A DNA stretch of 17,035 nt from the NCBI GenBank assembly GCA_964512305.1, contig CAZEIW010000050.1:1-17035 (forward strand), read 5' to 3'. Numbering within the stretch: position 1 is the first letter of the stretch; the number at the start of each line of letters is the position of its first letter. The notes beneath the pieces were generated by a model. That model was given only the letters and a program-made list of their open reading frames with translations, was not told where the DNA came from and ran no database searches. Positions 7,884-15,188 of the stretch are shown in pieces. The stretch is from CAZEIW01 sp964512305. GTDB taxonomy: Bacteria; Pseudomonadota; Gammaproteobacteria; Burkholderiales; Burkholderiaceae_F. A program made the position numbers and the translations under genes.

Positions 7884-8672
7884 ATGACCGCCGCCGCCGC
7901 CGCGCAGGCCCCGCGTCGCCCCGACGCCAACCCCGATACCGTGCCCGCCTTCGTGATGGCGGTGGCGATGCACGCGCTGCTGGTGGGCGCGATGTGGTTC
8001 GCCGTGCGGTGGGACATAACGGCCTCCGCGCCGGCGGTTGCCGAGCTCTGGGAGCCGCCGCCCGAGGTCGAGATGCCCGCGCCCGCGCCGCCGGCGCCGC
8101 AGCCTGCCCCACCGCCGCCGCAGGTCGAACCCGAGCACAAGGACGCCGACATCGTCGAGAAAGAGACGGTCAAGCCCAAGCCGCCGCCGCCCCCTGTCGA
8201 GCACAAGCCGGTCGAGGCCAAGAAGCCCGAAGCGAAGGTCAAACCGGTGCCCAAGCCGAGCGCGGCCGAGCTCAAGCGGCAAGAGGAGGAGGCCGAACAG
8301 CGTCAGCAGACCGAGCTCGCGCGCCTCACGAGCCAGGCTTCCGCGTCGCCTGCCTCGCGCACGCCCTCGGTCTCCAGCCCGGGCGTGTTAAGCAACGAGT
8401 ACCAGGCGAAGATCGTGGGCGCGATCCGTTCGCACCTGTCGTACGCGGTCCCCGAGGGCGTCTCGGACAAGGTCTATGCGGAGTTCAAGGTCGAACTTCT
8501 GCCCACCGGCGAACAGGCCGCCGAGCCGCAGCTGATCAAGCCGAGCGGGCTGCCAAGTTGGGACGACGCCGCCCGGCGCGCGATCCTGCGCACGGATCCG
8601 TTTCCGCGCCGCGACGATGGTACGGTGCCTCCGACGTTGACCCTACGGCTGTATCCCGTCGACGCGCGATGA
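7884..8672 (+). CDS. tolA: TolA, trans-periplasmic Tol-Pal protein
   Basis: Inner-membrane-anchored protein that spans the periplasm and transmits motor energy to TolB-Pal. The 262-residue product has a single N-terminal membrane helix (about 21-41). A Pro/Lys/Glu-rich linker follows (about 50-155, with PAPAPPAPQPAPPPPQ and KPKPPPPPVEHKPVEAKKPE). The C-terminal globular domain (about 169-262) includes YQAKIVGAIRSHL and SGLPSWDDAARRAIL. It is much shorter than E. coli TolA (421). In the helix, the S-x3-H motif that contacts TolQ/R is A26-x3-H30: the histidine is kept and the serine is replaced. The stop at 8672 overlaps an upstream candidate tolB start (ATG at 8669) by four bases. Confidence 0.94.
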   Translation: MTAAAAAQAPRRPDANPDTVPAFVMAVAMHALLVGAMWFAVRWDITASAPAVAELWEPPPEVEMPAPAPPAPQPAPPPPQVEPEHKDADIVEKETVKPKPPPPPVEHKPVEAKKPEAKVKPVPKPSAAELKRQEEEAEQRQQTELARLTSQASASPASRTPSVSSPGVLSNEYQAKIVGAIRSHLSYAVPEGVSDKVYAEFKVELLPTGEQAAEPQLIKPSGLPSWDDAARRAILRTDPFPRRDDGTVPPTLTLRLYPVDAR

Positions 8673-8701
8673 GCGTCATCGGGCCACCCACTTGCGCTTC
8701 C

Positions 8702-8707
8702 TATAAT
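8702..8707 (+). promoter_or_regulatory. Consensus -10 element directly before tolB
   Basis: A perfect TATAAT sits 3 bases before the tandem ATGATG of tolB. A start 7 bases downstream would fall on the A of the second ATG (8714), giving a leaderless tolB-pal-cpoB transcript. No good -35 is seen at 16-18 bases. In E. coli, tolB-pal-cpoB also has its own promoter, which supports the idea by analogy. Confidence 0.4.
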
Positions 8708-8710
8708 CCC

Positions 8711-10018
8711 ATGATGCGGCTATTCATTTTGCGCAAAATCATTGACCCCACTGCGGTCCTGCTCGCGCTTTGCGCGGCCGCCGCGTTGAGCGCCGGCGCG
8801 GCCCGCGCGCAGATGACGGTGGAGATCACCGGCGTCGGGTCGCAGCAGTTCCCGATCGCGGTCGCGAACTTCCAGGTGGAGGGGTCGATACCGCAGGACA
8901 TCGCCGCCATCATCCGCGCCGACCTGGCCCGCTCGGGGGTGTTCCGGATCGTCGACGCCGGCGGCGACCCGGTCTCCGAGGCCGAGCGCGTCAACCTGCC
9001 CGACTGGAAAGGCCGGGGCGCCGACACGCTCGCGGTCGGCTCGGCGATCCGCCTGGCGGACGGCCGCTACGACATCAGGTACCGGTTGTACGACGCCGTC
9101 AAGGGCGTGCAGATCGACGGCCTCGCCTACGCGAGCCCGATCGCAGAACTGCGGCTGACCGCGCACCGGATCGCCGACCGCATCTACGAGAAGCTGACCG
9201 GCGACAAAGGTGTCTTCTCGACCCGGATCGCCTACGTGGTGCAGTTTTCGGCGTCGAGCTACGAGCTGCAGGTGGCCGATGCCGACGGCGCCAATGAGCA
9301 GACGGCGCTCAAGTCGCGTGAGCCGATGATCTCGCCCACGTGGTCGCCCGACGGAGGCCTGCTCGCCTACGTGTCTTTCGAGACCCACAAGCCGGTCGTC
9401 TACGTCCACACGCTTGCCACGGGGGCGCGACGGGTCGTCGCCAATTTCCGCGGCAGCAACAGCGCGCCGGCTTTCTCCCACGACGGCAAGACCCTGGCGG
9501 TCGTGCTGACCCGCGACGGCAATTCCGAAATCTATACGATGAACGTGGACGGCTCCAACCTGCGCCGCCTGACCAACAACGACGCGATCGACACCGAGCC
9601 GCGCTTCTCGCCCGACGACGCCACGATCTACTTCACGTCCGACCGCGGCGGCGGACCCCAGATCTACAAGATGCCGGCCGCGGGCGGCGACGCGCAACGC
9701 ATCACGTTCAACGGCGACTACAACATCAGCCCGCGCATCAGTCCCGACGGCAAGCTGCTCGCCTACGTGTCGCGCCGCAACGACCTGTTCCAGATCGAGG
9801 TATTGGACCTTGCGAGCGGCCAGGAAACTACAATCACCGATACGGTCAAAGACGAGTCACCGACTTTCGCGCCCAATGGACGCATGCTGCTGTACGCGAC
9901 CGAAATCGGCGGACGCGGCATACTCGCCACCGCATCGACCGACGGACGCGCGCGGGCGCACCTGTCCGGACCGAACGGCGACGTGCGTGAACCGACTTGG
10001 GGTCCTTTCGTCAAGTGA
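8711..10018 (+). CDS. tolB: TolB, periplasmic beta-propeller of Tol-Pal
   Basis: Periplasmic protein that binds Pal and is displaced by TolA during the Tol-Pal cycle. The 435-residue product has a Sec signal peptide (about 1-34, ending AGAARAQ). An N-terminal domain (about 35-165) follows, then a six-bladed propeller made of WD40-like (PD40) repeats, seen as SPTWSPDGGLLAYVS, APAFSHDGKTLAVV, EPRFSPDDATIYFTSDR, SPRISPDGKLLAYVS and SPTFAPNGRMLLYAT. The ATG at 8711 or the adjacent one at 8714 gives a normal signal peptide. An ATG at 8669 overlapping the tolA stop (ATGA) is the alternative and would add 14 residues. None has a Shine-Dalgarno, consistent with coupling or leaderless initiation. Confidence 0.95.
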   Translation: MMRLFILRKIIDPTAVLLALCAAAALSAGAARAQMTVEITGVGSQQFPIAVANFQVEGSIPQDIAAIIRADLARSGVFRIVDAGGDPVSEAERVNLPDWKGRGADTLAVGSAIRLADGRYDIRYRLYDAVKGVQIDGLAYASPIAELRLTAHRIADRIYEKLTGDKGVFSTRIAYVVQFSASSYELQVADADGANEQTALKSREPMISPTWSPDGGLLAYVSFETHKPVVYVHTLATGARRVVANFRGSNSAPAFSHDGKTLAVVLTRDGNSEIYTMNVDGSNLRRLTNNDAIDTEPRFSPDDATIYFTSDRGGGPQIYKMPAAGGDAQRITFNGDYNISPRISPDGKLLAYVSRRNDLFQIEVLDLASGQETTITDTVKDESPTFAPNGRMLLYATEIGGRGILATASTDGRARAHLSGPNGDVREPTWGPFVK

Positions 10019-10066
10019 CCCCGGAAGTGGTCTTTTCTCCAACGTGAGTAAGAAGGAGCCCAAATC

Positions 10067-10612
10067 ATGAGAAGCATCCAGATCGTGGTCCTGGCCGGCG
10101 TGGCGGCGCTGATCGCCGCGGGCTGCGCCAGCAACAAGCCCGAAGAGAAGCCGGCACCGGTCGTCGAGAGCAAGCCGACCCCGCCGCCGCCCCCGGCGCC
10201 GCCTCCGGCGCCCGCGCCCGTGGCCAAGGTCGAGATGCCTCCGCCTGCGCCGATGGATCCGCTGATGGATCCGAACAGCATCCTGGCCAAGCGCAGCGTG
10301 TACTTCGACTTCGACCGGTCGATGATCAAGACCGAGTACGTGCCGCTGATCGAAGCGCACGGCCGCTACCTGGTCGATCACAATGCGCGCGCGATCCGGA
10401 TCGAGGGCAACTGCGACGAGCGCGGCGGCCGCGAGTACAACCTCGCGCTCGGCCAGCGCCGCGCCGACGCGGTGCGCGAGCGCATGCAGGCGCTCGGCGT
10501 GCAGGGCGGACGCATCGAGACGATCAGCTTCGGCAAGGAGAAGCCGAGGGCCACCGGTCATGACGAGGTCGCCTGGGCCGAGAATCGCCGCGACGACATC
10601 GTCTACAAGTGA
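10067..10612 (+). CDS. pal: Pal, peptidoglycan-associated lipoprotein
   Basis: Outer-membrane lipoprotein that tethers the membrane to peptidoglycan and binds TolB. The 181-residue product has a lipobox ending AAGC (Cys20) and a proline-rich linker (about 24-66). The OmpA-like peptidoglycan-binding domain (about 77-180) has VYFDFDRSMIK and EGNCDERGGREYNLALGQRR; the ligand-binding aspartate and arginine correspond to D117 and R131. C116 occupies a position that is usually Thr or Ala. The start is supported by AAGGAG with 9-base spacing. It lies 48 bases after tolB. Confidence 0.96.
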   Translation: MRSIQIVVLAGVAALIAAGCASNKPEEKPAPVVESKPTPPPPPAPPPAPAPVAKVEMPPPAPMDPLMDPNSILAKRSVYFDFDRSMIKTEYVPLIEAHGRYLVDHNARAIRIEGNCDERGGREYNLALGQRRADAVRERMQALGVQGGRIETISFGKEKPRATGHDEVAWAENRRDDIVYK

Positions 10613-10625
10613 TCCGCGCCGGCCT

Positions 10626-10659
10626 GCCGCGCGCGGGCGCAGCATGCGCCCCGCGCGGC
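10626..10659 (+). promoter_or_regulatory. Stable hairpin between pal and cpoB
   Basis: Left arm 10626-10640 pairs with right arm 10646-10659 over 14 base pairs with one bulged C and the loop AGCAT. It ends 3 bases before the cpoB Shine-Dalgarno GGGAGGAA (10663-10670). There is no T-tract. It could protect the pal 3' end or tune cpoB translation; that is inference. Confidence 0.5.
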
Positions 10660-10674
10660 GCCGGGAGGAACCTC

Positions 10675-11478
10675 ATGCGATCCCAGTTCATGCTCGGCCG
10701 CTTGCTGCCCGCCGCGCTGCTGCTCGGCGCCCTCGCCTCGCCCGGGCAGGCGGCGCTGTTCTCCGATGACGAGGCGCGCAAGGCCATACTGGACCTGCGC
10801 GAGCGCGTCAGCGATCTCGAAAAGCAGCAAAGCGGGCGCGCCGACGAGCTCGCCAAGCGCATCGAGCGCCTCGAAAGCGCGCTCGAGGCGGCGCAACGCG
10901 GGCAGATCGAGACCGCCAATCAGATCGAGTCGCTGCGGCAGGACATCGCGAAGTTGCGCGGACTGGTCGAGCAGGTCGCCAACGACGTCGCGACGCTGCA
11001 GAAGCGCAACCGCGACCTGTACGGCGACCTCGACCAGCGCCTCAAGAAGCTCGAGCCGCAGACGGTCACGGTCGAGGGCAAGAACGTCCAGATGGACCGC
11101 GAGGAGCAGTCCGCCTACGACACTGCGCTCGCGCAGTTCCGCGCCAGCGATTTCCGCTCCGCGATCAACAGCCTGCAGGCGTTCATCGCCCGCTATCCGC
11201 AGTCGGTATACGCGGTCGCGGCCCAGTTCTGGCTCGGCAGCTCGTACTACGCGATCAAGGATTTCCGGTCCGCGATCGCGGCGCAGCAGACGCTGGTCGA
11301 CAAATACCCCGATTCGCCGCGCGTGCCCGAGGCGCTGCTGAACATCGCGGCGAGCCAGATCGAGCTCAACGACAAGAAGAGCGCGCGCGTGACGCTCAAT
11401 CGAGTCGTTACCGACTTTCCCGACGCCGACGCCGCCAAGCTGGCGAAGGACCGGCTGGCCGCGCTCGGGCCGAAGTAG
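10675..11478 (+). CDS. cpoB: CpoB (YbgF), Tol-Pal and cell-division coordinator
   Basis: Periplasmic protein that links the Tol machine to septal peptidoglycan synthesis (PBP1B-LpoB in E. coli). The 267-residue product has a signal peptide (about 1-26, ending GQA) and a heptad-rich coiled coil that trimerises the protein (about 33-127). C-terminal TPR repeats follow (about 145-260), seen as AYDTALAQFRASDFRSAINSLQAFI, AQFWLGSSYYAIKDFRSAI and ALLNIAASQIELNDKKSARVTL. The ATG at 10675 has a near-consensus GGAGG with 7-base spacing; the frame upstream of it is not cpoB-like. It is the last gene of the operon and converges on the next gene with 35 bases between stops and no obvious intrinsic terminator. 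Confidence 0.95.
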   Translation: MRSQFMLGRLLPAALLLGALASPGQAALFSDDEARKAILDLRERVSDLEKQQSGRADELAKRIERLESALEAAQRGQIETANQIESLRQDIAKLRGLVEQVANDVATLQKRNRDLYGDLDQRLKKLEPQTVTVEGKNVQMDREEQSAYDTALAQFRASDFRSAINSLQAFIARYPQSVYAVAAQFWLGSSYYAIKDFRSAIAAQQTLVDKYPDSPRVPEALLNIAASQIELNDKKSARVTLNRVVTDFPDADAAKLAKDRLAALGPK

Positions 11479-11513
11479 AGGGTGCGCGGCCGTCGCTCAG
11501 TTTTCACGCATGA

Positions 11514-13340
11514 CTACTCGCCCCGCACGACCTGCTTCGCGAGGTTGCCGACAGAATTGCCGAGCGCCAGTGCCTCCGTGACCGCGCCGGGGGTGTGGAT
11601 GCCGCCGAACACCCGGCTGAGTTCCGCGGCGCCCGCGGCTTGGGAGAGGCTCGAGTAGGTCTCGGCGATCACGCAGATCAGCGGGCTGGCCGTGTAGCGC
11701 GGATTGGCCGTGTAGTCGGGATTGAGCACGGGTTGGCTGCCGACATTGTTGCAGCCTCCGCCGGTCACCGATTGTGCGACGCCGTTGAGCGCGCAGCCGA
11801 TCAGCGCAGGCGAGGACGGGTCGCCGTCATAAGTTGCCGTCCCACCGTTGACGCAAACGGTCGGCATCGAGTAGGTCAGGCCATTGAGCGTGCAGCTCAT
11901 CACGTTTCCGCGGCTGTTCCGCGTCGCCGTGCCGCCGTTGCAATAAGTGGCGGAGGTCGAACTGAATGTCACGCTGTCGGTGCCGAGGATGGCGGCGAGC
12001 GCGGTCGCGGCGCCGCCGCTGAAGGCGGGATGGCCGGCGAGGTAATCGGGATGCGGCGGAAGCGCGATCAATGACTGCCAGGTCGCATCGAAGTTGGTGA
12101 AGTAACTGTTCCAGTGGGAGCTGAACTGGATGGCGGTCATGGGCCGCCAAGCAACGTCCCGGTATTTGATCGCCCAGGCGCCGATGCCCCCGGCGTGCAG
12201 CGCGAGACCGGCCGCGGCTGTCGCCCGTGCCGTTTGCAGCAGACTCAGGCCCTTTTGAACGGCAATCGTGTCGGCGATCTGCAGCCAGTGCCCCGGGGGC
12301 TGCGGAGTACCTCCCGGATCGTTCCAGAACAGGGCGGACTGCGCTTGGGCGGCGCTCGCCGCGACGAAACCCGCCGCGCTGCAGGCGTTCGCAACATTGG
12401 TCGGCAAGCCGGTGCCGGCGCCCAGGCATTCGGTCTGCAGGACCTGCAGGGCGTATTCCTGCGAGGCAAGGCCTGCGGCAGTCGCCGCATCGGCGACGGG
12501 GATCGTCGCCTCAAGGTTCCCCAGCGCCTGCGTGCTGATGCCGATCGGCCGCACGCTACCCCAGGTCGGCATCATCGCCGGGCGACTGCCCGGCGGTACA
12601 TAGACCCCGGCCTGCCCCGCGCTCGCCGGGGTAAACGGGGTCAACCCCTTCAGCCTAGCGGCATCGCCGCCGCCAGTGGCGGCGAGCTGAAGCATCGCGT
12701 TGCCGGCGGCGGTCCCGAGCGAAAGCGAGCTCGAGCTGGGATTCAGCGCCGTAAGCTCGGCATTCAGGATGCCAATCTGCCGAGCGACTTCCGCACTCTG
12801 GGTGGCCGTCGGCCCGACCAATGCTCCCGCATACGCCGGGGTCGAAAGGTAATAGGTGGCGCCGGTCACGCCCTTGTATTGTTGATACAGTGACGAGGAA
12901 CCGTAGAGGCTGTTCATCACCGTCAGCGCGGCCTGCAACGCCGCAGCGTTCGGGTCGGGGTCGCTACATTGGCCCTGGTAAGCGATAAACCGATAGTGGC
13001 AACCGGAGGCGGCGTTCACTGCGTCGAACATGGCGCCGTCGATCATCGCGATCTCGCGTGCGACCTCGGGAGGGCCATCGACCAGCGAGGCCGAGGTGTT
13101 TTCGATGATGCTGAGCAGCGCGTTGTTGACATCAACGATCACATTCCCGCCCCCAGACCCGGACGACGCGAACGCCGACAGCGAAACTGTCCCGGAGAGC
13201 AGCACAGCCCAATGCCGCAGGCGATGCCAACGCCAGCGCACAAGCCCTGCCTTCCGCTTCAGGTTGACGGTCTGGATGCCGAGCATGACTCCAGCGGCGG
13301 CCGCCGGTACAGCAATGTCGCTACGCGATGTTGTGAGCAT
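11514..13340 (-). CDS. Secreted vanadium-dependent haloperoxidase/PAP2-family protein
   Basis: All three active-site blocks of vanadium haloperoxidases and the related PAP2 acid phosphatases are present. They are K-x6-RP (K392...R399-P400, KYRDVAWRP), AGH (A435-G436-H437, where PSGH is usual) and SR-x3-G-x-H (S575-R576...H582, SRVFGGIH). In the family the last His binds vanadate or phosphate and the AGH His acts in acid-base catalysis. Whether it oxidises halides or removes phosphate cannot be read from sequence. A hydrophobic segment (about 43-58, ending SAFASSGSGG) suggests export. The 608-residue frame starts at ATG 13340 behind GAGGGG; a GTG at 13241 would give a more ordinary signal peptide. 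Between the second and third blocks (about 464-520) is an insertion with two similar Cys-x-NGGTAT...Cys-x-LNG units. It is divergent from the LysM gene and convergent with cpoB. Confidence 0.8.
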   Translation of the reverse strand: MLTTSRSDIAVPAAAAGVMLGIQTVNLKRKAGLVRWRWHRLRHWAVLLSGTVSLSAFASSGSGGGNVIVDVNNALLSIIENTSASLVDGPPEVAREIAMIDGAMFDAVNAASGCHYRFIAYQGQCSDPDPNAAALQAALTVMNSLYGSSSLYQQYKGVTGATYYLSTPAYAGALVGPTATQSAEVARQIGILNAELTALNPSSSSLSLGTAAGNAMLQLAATGGGDAARLKGLTPFTPASAGQAGVYVPPGSRPAMMPTWGSVRPIGISTQALGNLEATIPVADAATAAGLASQEYALQVLQTECLGAGTGLPTNVANACSAAGFVAASAAQAQSALFWNDPGGTPQPPGHWLQIADTIAVQKGLSLLQTARATAAAGLALHAGGIGAWAIKYRDVAWRPMTAIQFSSHWNSYFTNFDATWQSLIALPPHPDYLAGHPAFSGGAATALAAILGTDSVTFSSTSATYCNGGTATRNSRGNVMSCTLNGLTYSMPTVCVNGGTATYDGDPSSPALIGCALNGVAQSVTGGGCNNVGSQPVLNPDYTANPRYTASPLICVIAETYSSLSQAAGAAELSRVFGGIHTPGAVTEALALGNSVGNLAKQVVRGE

Positions 13341-13545
13341 GGTGGTCCCCCCTCGGCGATCGCAGATTCCCGGTTGACCTTCTCGCGACGATCTTCAGGC
13401 ACGCGCTGCTGACCCACAAAATCAATCTAACGCAAAGTCAACCACGCAAACAGGCGTTAGGGGCTTAGGCAACTACAAGTCTGGCTTCCCCGCTCCCATA
13501 ACCACGGGATCCGTCCCCTTGCCAGCCTGCAAGCGCTGAGGCTAA
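13341..13545. promoter_or_regulatory. Divergent intergenic region
   Basis: This 205-base gap is visibly richer in A and T than the flanking genes and must hold the start signals of both the haloperoxidase-like gene (minus) and the LysM/PhnD gene (plus). On the minus strand TTGACT (13437-13442) is a good -35, but no matching -10 is seen at normal spacing. No operator palindrome or riboswitch is recognised. Confidence 0.35.
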
Positions 13546-15126
13546 ATGGGTCCGCCCAGGGAGGGCGGCCGCGAAGAAATGCATCGCCCGGAAGCGGCAA
13601 GGCGAAGGGAGACCAGCCCCTTGGTTTCCGGCTGGTTCGCGAGCTCGACACCAAGAAGCAGCGGAAAGGCGCGATTGAGATCGAGTCGTGAAGGCGTTGT
13701 CCGACAGTCCGAGCGATTCACCTTCGTTACGTCGATTGGTGTAGGTATCCTCTGCGCGCTATCGGCTTGGGCAGCTTCGGCGCAGGCGGGTTGTGACGAC
13801 CTGCAGCAAAAGGTCCAGGCAACACGGGCCGCCGCTCAGGAACAACGCAACGGTGCCGCCAGGATGCGCGCCGAGGGTTCGCGCGCGGGCGGAATCGCGG
13901 CTGACTACCTGCAGGCCGCCAAAAGCTTCGAGGAAGCCGCCAAACTCTTCGAGAGCGCGGCCGCGGAGTATCAAGAGCAACTGTCGGCCTGTGCCCGCGC
14001 AGCGACACCCGCGAAGCAGCCGATTGAAATGCCGCCAGTCAGGGCGCCCAGCACGAACCCGCCCTCGCTCATCGAAGTGCGTCGGGGCGACACCTTCTCC
14101 AGCATCGCTGCAACGATCACCGGGGACGTGCGCAAGTGGCGCGCGCTGTATGACCCGCAACGCAGCCGGCTCGCAAATCCGGACTTGATATATGCCGGTT
14201 CACACTTTGAACTGGTGCGTGAAGCCGACGGGTCGCAATACTTGCGCCTCGCGGATGCGGAGGGGGCATCACCAGTAGCCGCAGCGAAGCCGGCCATGAC
14301 GCCTCCGGCGGCGTCGGCAACTGCGGCGGCTCCGTCGGCGCAGAGCGAAGAACCCGCCGCGTTGGTTGTGGGCGTGCTGCCGAACATCGCCGCAGCAACG
14401 CTGATGGCCCAGTACGAGCACATGAAGCACTATCTGGAAACCCGGAATCCGCAGAAGATCACGATCACGACCTCGCCGAACTTCAAGGCTTTCTTCGAAA
14501 GCACGGTGAATGGAGATTTCGATCTGGCGGTCAGCGCGCCGCACCTCGCGCGAGTCGCCCAGCTCGACCGTGGACTGGTCCCGCTGGTGATCTACGAGCC
14601 GCGCATCAATGCGCTGTTGATCATGCCCGCCGAGCAGTCGCTCGCCTCGCCCCAGGAGCTGCGCGGCAAGGTCATCGCCTTCGCCAACCCGCAATCGCTG
14701 GTTGCCATGTACGGACTGCAGTGGCTGTCGCGGCAGGGCCTGCAAGCCGGCAGGGACTTCGAGGTGAAGGGCCCGCGCGGCGATCTCGGGGTCGGACGCC
14801 TGCTGTTGGCCGGCGAGGCAACCGCAGCCATCATGAGCAACGGCGAGTTCCGAAGCCTGCCGGCCGAGGAAAGCGCGCGCCTGAAGATCGTCGAAACGAT
14901 TGCGCGCATACCGAACTTCATCGTTCTGGCCAACCCGCGCCTGAACCGCGCACTGAGCAACCGGCTGAAAGGCCAGCTCAAGGATTTCCTGTCCGACCCG
15001 GAAGAGGGAGCGGCTTTCCAGCAGGCCACCGGCATTACGGGCATCACCGAGGTCGGCGAGGCGGAATTGCGGGAATTGGACAGCTACCTCGATCAAACGC
15101 GCCGCGCGATGGGCGTTGCAAAGTGA
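13546..15126 (+). CDS. LysM plus PhnD-like periplasmic binding protein fusion
   Basis: Residue positions count from ATG 13546. A signal-like segment (about 59-81, TFVTSIGVGILCALSAWAAS) is followed by a helical, Ala/Glu-rich stretch (about 84-152). A LysM-like peptidoglycan-binding domain comes next (about 175-224, IEVRRGDTFSSIAATITGD...NPDLIYAGSHFELV), then an Ala/Pro linker (about 240-270). The C-terminal part (about 273-515) resembles the phosphate/phosphonate PhnD/transferrin-like fold, with VVGVLPN, FESTVNGDFDLAVSAPHLAR, ELRGKVIAFANPQSLVAMYG and AAIMSNGEF. No permease or ATPase for it lies in the window, so a sensing or scavenging role is possible. ATG 13546 has TGAGG in front, but a TTG at 13675 behind GGAAAGG would put the signal peptide near the N-terminus and may be the real start. 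It is the first gene of a probable three-gene unit. Confidence 0.8.
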   Translation: MGPPREGGREEMHRPEAARRRETSPLVSGWFASSTPRSSGKARLRSSREGVVRQSERFTFVTSIGVGILCALSAWAASAQAGCDDLQQKVQATRAAAQEQRNGAARMRAEGSRAGGIAADYLQAAKSFEEAAKLFESAAAEYQEQLSACARAATPAKQPIEMPPVRAPSTNPPSLIEVRRGDTFSSIAATITGDVRKWRALYDPQRSRLANPDLIYAGSHFELVREADGSQYLRLADAEGASPVAAAKPAMTPPAASATAAAPSAQSEEPAALVVGVLPNIAAATLMAQYEHMKHYLETRNPQKITITTSPNFKAFFESTVNGDFDLAVSAPHLARVAQLDRGLVPLVIYEPRINALLIMPAEQSLASPQELRGKVIAFANPQSLVAMYGLQWLSRQGLQAGRDFEVKGPRGDLGVGRLLLAGEATAAIMSNGEFRSLPAEESARLKIVETIARIPNFIVLANPRLNRALSNRLKGQLKDFLSDPEEGAAFQQATGITGITEVGEAELRELDSYLDQTRRAMGVAK

Positions 15127-15136
15127 GGGGAGAGGC

Positions 15137-15163
15137 ATGACCCACCACTTCCCGGCCGGGTAA
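15137..15163 (+). CDS. Possible leader mini-ORF (8 residues)
   Basis: ATG at 15137 lies just behind a strong Shine-Dalgarno (GGGGAGAGG) and encodes MTHHFPAG before TAA. It sits between the LysM/PhnD gene and the membrane-protein gene, in a different frame from the latter. It is either a translated leader that couples the two genes or a chance ATG by a purine-rich stretch. Confidence 0.3.
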   Translation: MTHHFPAG

Positions 15164-15188
15164 GTGGCTTGTCGCCTCGCCGCCAACG

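Noticed and set aside
12114..12893. Plus-strand 259-codon open frame inside the haloperoxidase-like gene
   Set aside because: Arg/Gly-rich shadow frame; the minus frame carries all three active-site blocks.
13457..13654. Minus-strand 65-codon open frame upstream of the haloperoxidase-like gene
   Set aside because: No Shine-Dalgarno, no recognisable domain, and it overlaps the start region of the LysM/PhnD gene.
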